From Acidobacteriaceae bacterium (lineage in GTDB: Bacteria; Acidobacteriota; Terriglobia; Terriglobales; Acidobacteriaceae), in contig PLSH01000424.1 of NCBI GenBank assembly GCA_003165095.1, positions 5,413 to 20,646 on the forward strand: a DNA stretch of 15,234 nt, in the 5' to 3' direction. Of this stretch, positions 14,340 to 15,234 are shown piece after piece; positions within the stretch are counted from its first letter, which is position 1; the number at the start of each line of letters is the position of its first letter. Both the position numbers and the translations under genes were made by a program. The notes below the pieces were generated by a model. The model ran no database searches, had not been told where the DNA came from, and was given only the letters and a program-made list of their open reading frames with translations.

Positions 14340-15234
14340 TTGTCGACGCCGGAGGTGCGCAATAAAGATGGCGCTATCGAGCATGCGAGCCTGGTTGCGG
14401 CCGTGGAGCAGGCTGCCGACGCCTTCCTCATTACCGATACCGGCGGTACCATCCAATATGTAAATCCCGCCTTCACCGCGATGACCGGATACTCCAGTGA
14501 AGAAGCTGTGGGGCAGAACCCCCGTTTCCTCAAATCCGGGCGTAATCCCGCCTCATTCTATGAGCAGCTATGGAATACCATCCTCTCCGGCAAGGTGTGG
14601 CGCGGTGAGCCCACCAATCGCCGCAAGGACGGCACGTTCTACGACGAGGAGATGCGCATCGCCCCGGTCCGCGACGCGCAGGGAGCAGTCAGCGGCTACG
14701 TCGCCATCAAGCACGATGTGACCGCGCAGCGGGCGCAGGAGGCGGCGCATTCCTTCCTGGCAACAATTGTGGAGAACTCCGAGGACGCCATCGTCTCCAG
14801 CACTCCTGAGGGCATCATCGTCACCTGGAACCTGGGGGCGAGCAAGCTATTCGGTTGTTCCGCCGAGGACGCAGTCGGCAAGCATGTGTCCATGATGGTG
14901 GCGCCCGGGCAACTGGACGACCTCAAGTATTTTATCGGCCAGGTTTCGCAGGGCATCGCTGTCTCGCAATACGAAAGCCTCTGCCGCCGCAACGACGGAT
15001 CGACGTTCCAAGTCTCCGTTACGGGGACACCGATCAGGAACTCGGCCGGCGAAGTGACGGCCATGTCCGCCGTAATTCGCGACATCTCGGCGCGCCGGGA
15101 AGTCGAAAAAAAACTGTGCGCCAGCGAAGAACGGTTCCGCGAGGTCTTTGAACACGCGCCGGTCGGCATTTGCGTGACTGGGCCCGACGAACGATTCATC
15201 CAGGCCAATGCGGAGTTTTGCCGGATGACTGGAT
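14340..15234 (+). CDS. Multi-PAS sensor protein, N-terminal part (runs off the window)
   Basis: 298 codons are visible and the frame is open at the window end. Three PAS domains occur in series. PAS1 (about 20-135) has ADAFLITD, YVNPAFTAMTGY, an R-R-K-D-G-T-F core and YVAIKHDVT. PAS2 (about 137-260) has IVENSEDAIVSS, A-S-K-L-F-G, R-R-N-D-G-S and VIRDIS. PAS3 begins near 262 with SEERFREVFEHAPVGI and is cut after F-C-R-M-T-G. There is no signal peptide or membrane segment, so cytoplasmic sensing is expected. The output domain (histidine kinase, GGDEF/EAL or other) lies outside the window, so the name cannot be narrower. The start is uncertain: TTG 14340 has the better SD, and ATG 14325 is the alternative. 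It is separated from the barrel gene by about 200 bp with a GC hairpin, so it is probably a separate transcription unit. Confidence 0.85.
   Translation, partial: MSTPEVRNKDGAIEHASLVAAVEQAADAFLITDTGGTIQYVNPAFTAMTGYSSEEAVGQNPRFLKSGRNPASFYEQLWNTILSGKVWRGEPTNRRKDGTFYDEEMRIAPVRDAQGAVSGYVAIKHDVTAQRAQEAAHSFLATIVENSEDAIVSSTPEGIIVTWNLGASKLFGCSAEDAVGKHVSMMVAPGQLDDLKYFIGQVSQGIAVSQYESLCRRNDGSTFQVSVTGTPIRNSAGEVTAMSAVIRDISARREVEKKLCASEERFREVFEHAPVGICVTGPDERFIQANAEFCRMTG

Overview
The window is GC-rich, densely coding bacterial DNA, most likely from a member of the Acidobacteriota (class Terriglobia or a relative). This rests on family resemblance, not on a marker gene. The signs are a huge secreted Ig-like/beta-helix protein ending in a hydrophobic, Arg-rich, GCGG-containing tail, a small outer-membrane beta-barrel with the C-terminal signature LRTQLPN...TTNVQNN...LGAGI.LRF, and tandem tail-collar genes beside DUF6916-type genes. 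There are no rRNAs, tRNAs, CRISPR arrays, integrases or phage structural modules.

Left part (1-2883, + strand). Three tandem phage-tail-collar / microcystin-dependent-protein (MDP) genes, the first cut by the window edge, each with its own Shine-Dalgarno (SD). They are followed by a SAM-dependent O-methyltransferase-like gene and a small cytoplasmic DUF6916-like gene. A second DUF6916-like gene (3426-2890, - strand) converges on it with 6 bp between stop codons and carries a Tat signal peptide. The same fold is therefore apparently made in a cytoplasmic and an exported form.

Middle (3427-3927). A roughly 500-bp gene-free region. It holds a complete-looking 102-bp miniature inverted-repeat element (3614-3715) with 23-bp terminal inverted repeats, flanked by an exact 8-bp direct repeat (TCGTGGGT) as expected of a target-site duplication. 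Closer to the next gene there is an 8-bp inverted repeat and a 21-nt pyrimidine run.

Right part (3928-15234, + strand). One 9.6-kb gene encodes a 3,197-residue secreted mosaic: signal peptide, FG-GAP-like propeller, three CSLRDA-headed beta-helix modules, many Ig-like/PKD/He_PIG-type domains, and a last Ig-like domain that appears interrupted by hydrophobic segments. Translation most likely starts at a GTG behind a perfect SD. A 199-residue outer-membrane beta-barrel gene follows 18 nt later and is probably co-transcribed. After a GC-rich hairpin, a multi-PAS sensor protein begins and runs off the window.

Interpretation. Most of the window encodes envelope or surface proteins: collar-type fibre proteins, an exported DUF6916, a giant adhesin-like protein and an outer-membrane barrel. 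A shared surface-structure role is a hypothesis from gene order only.
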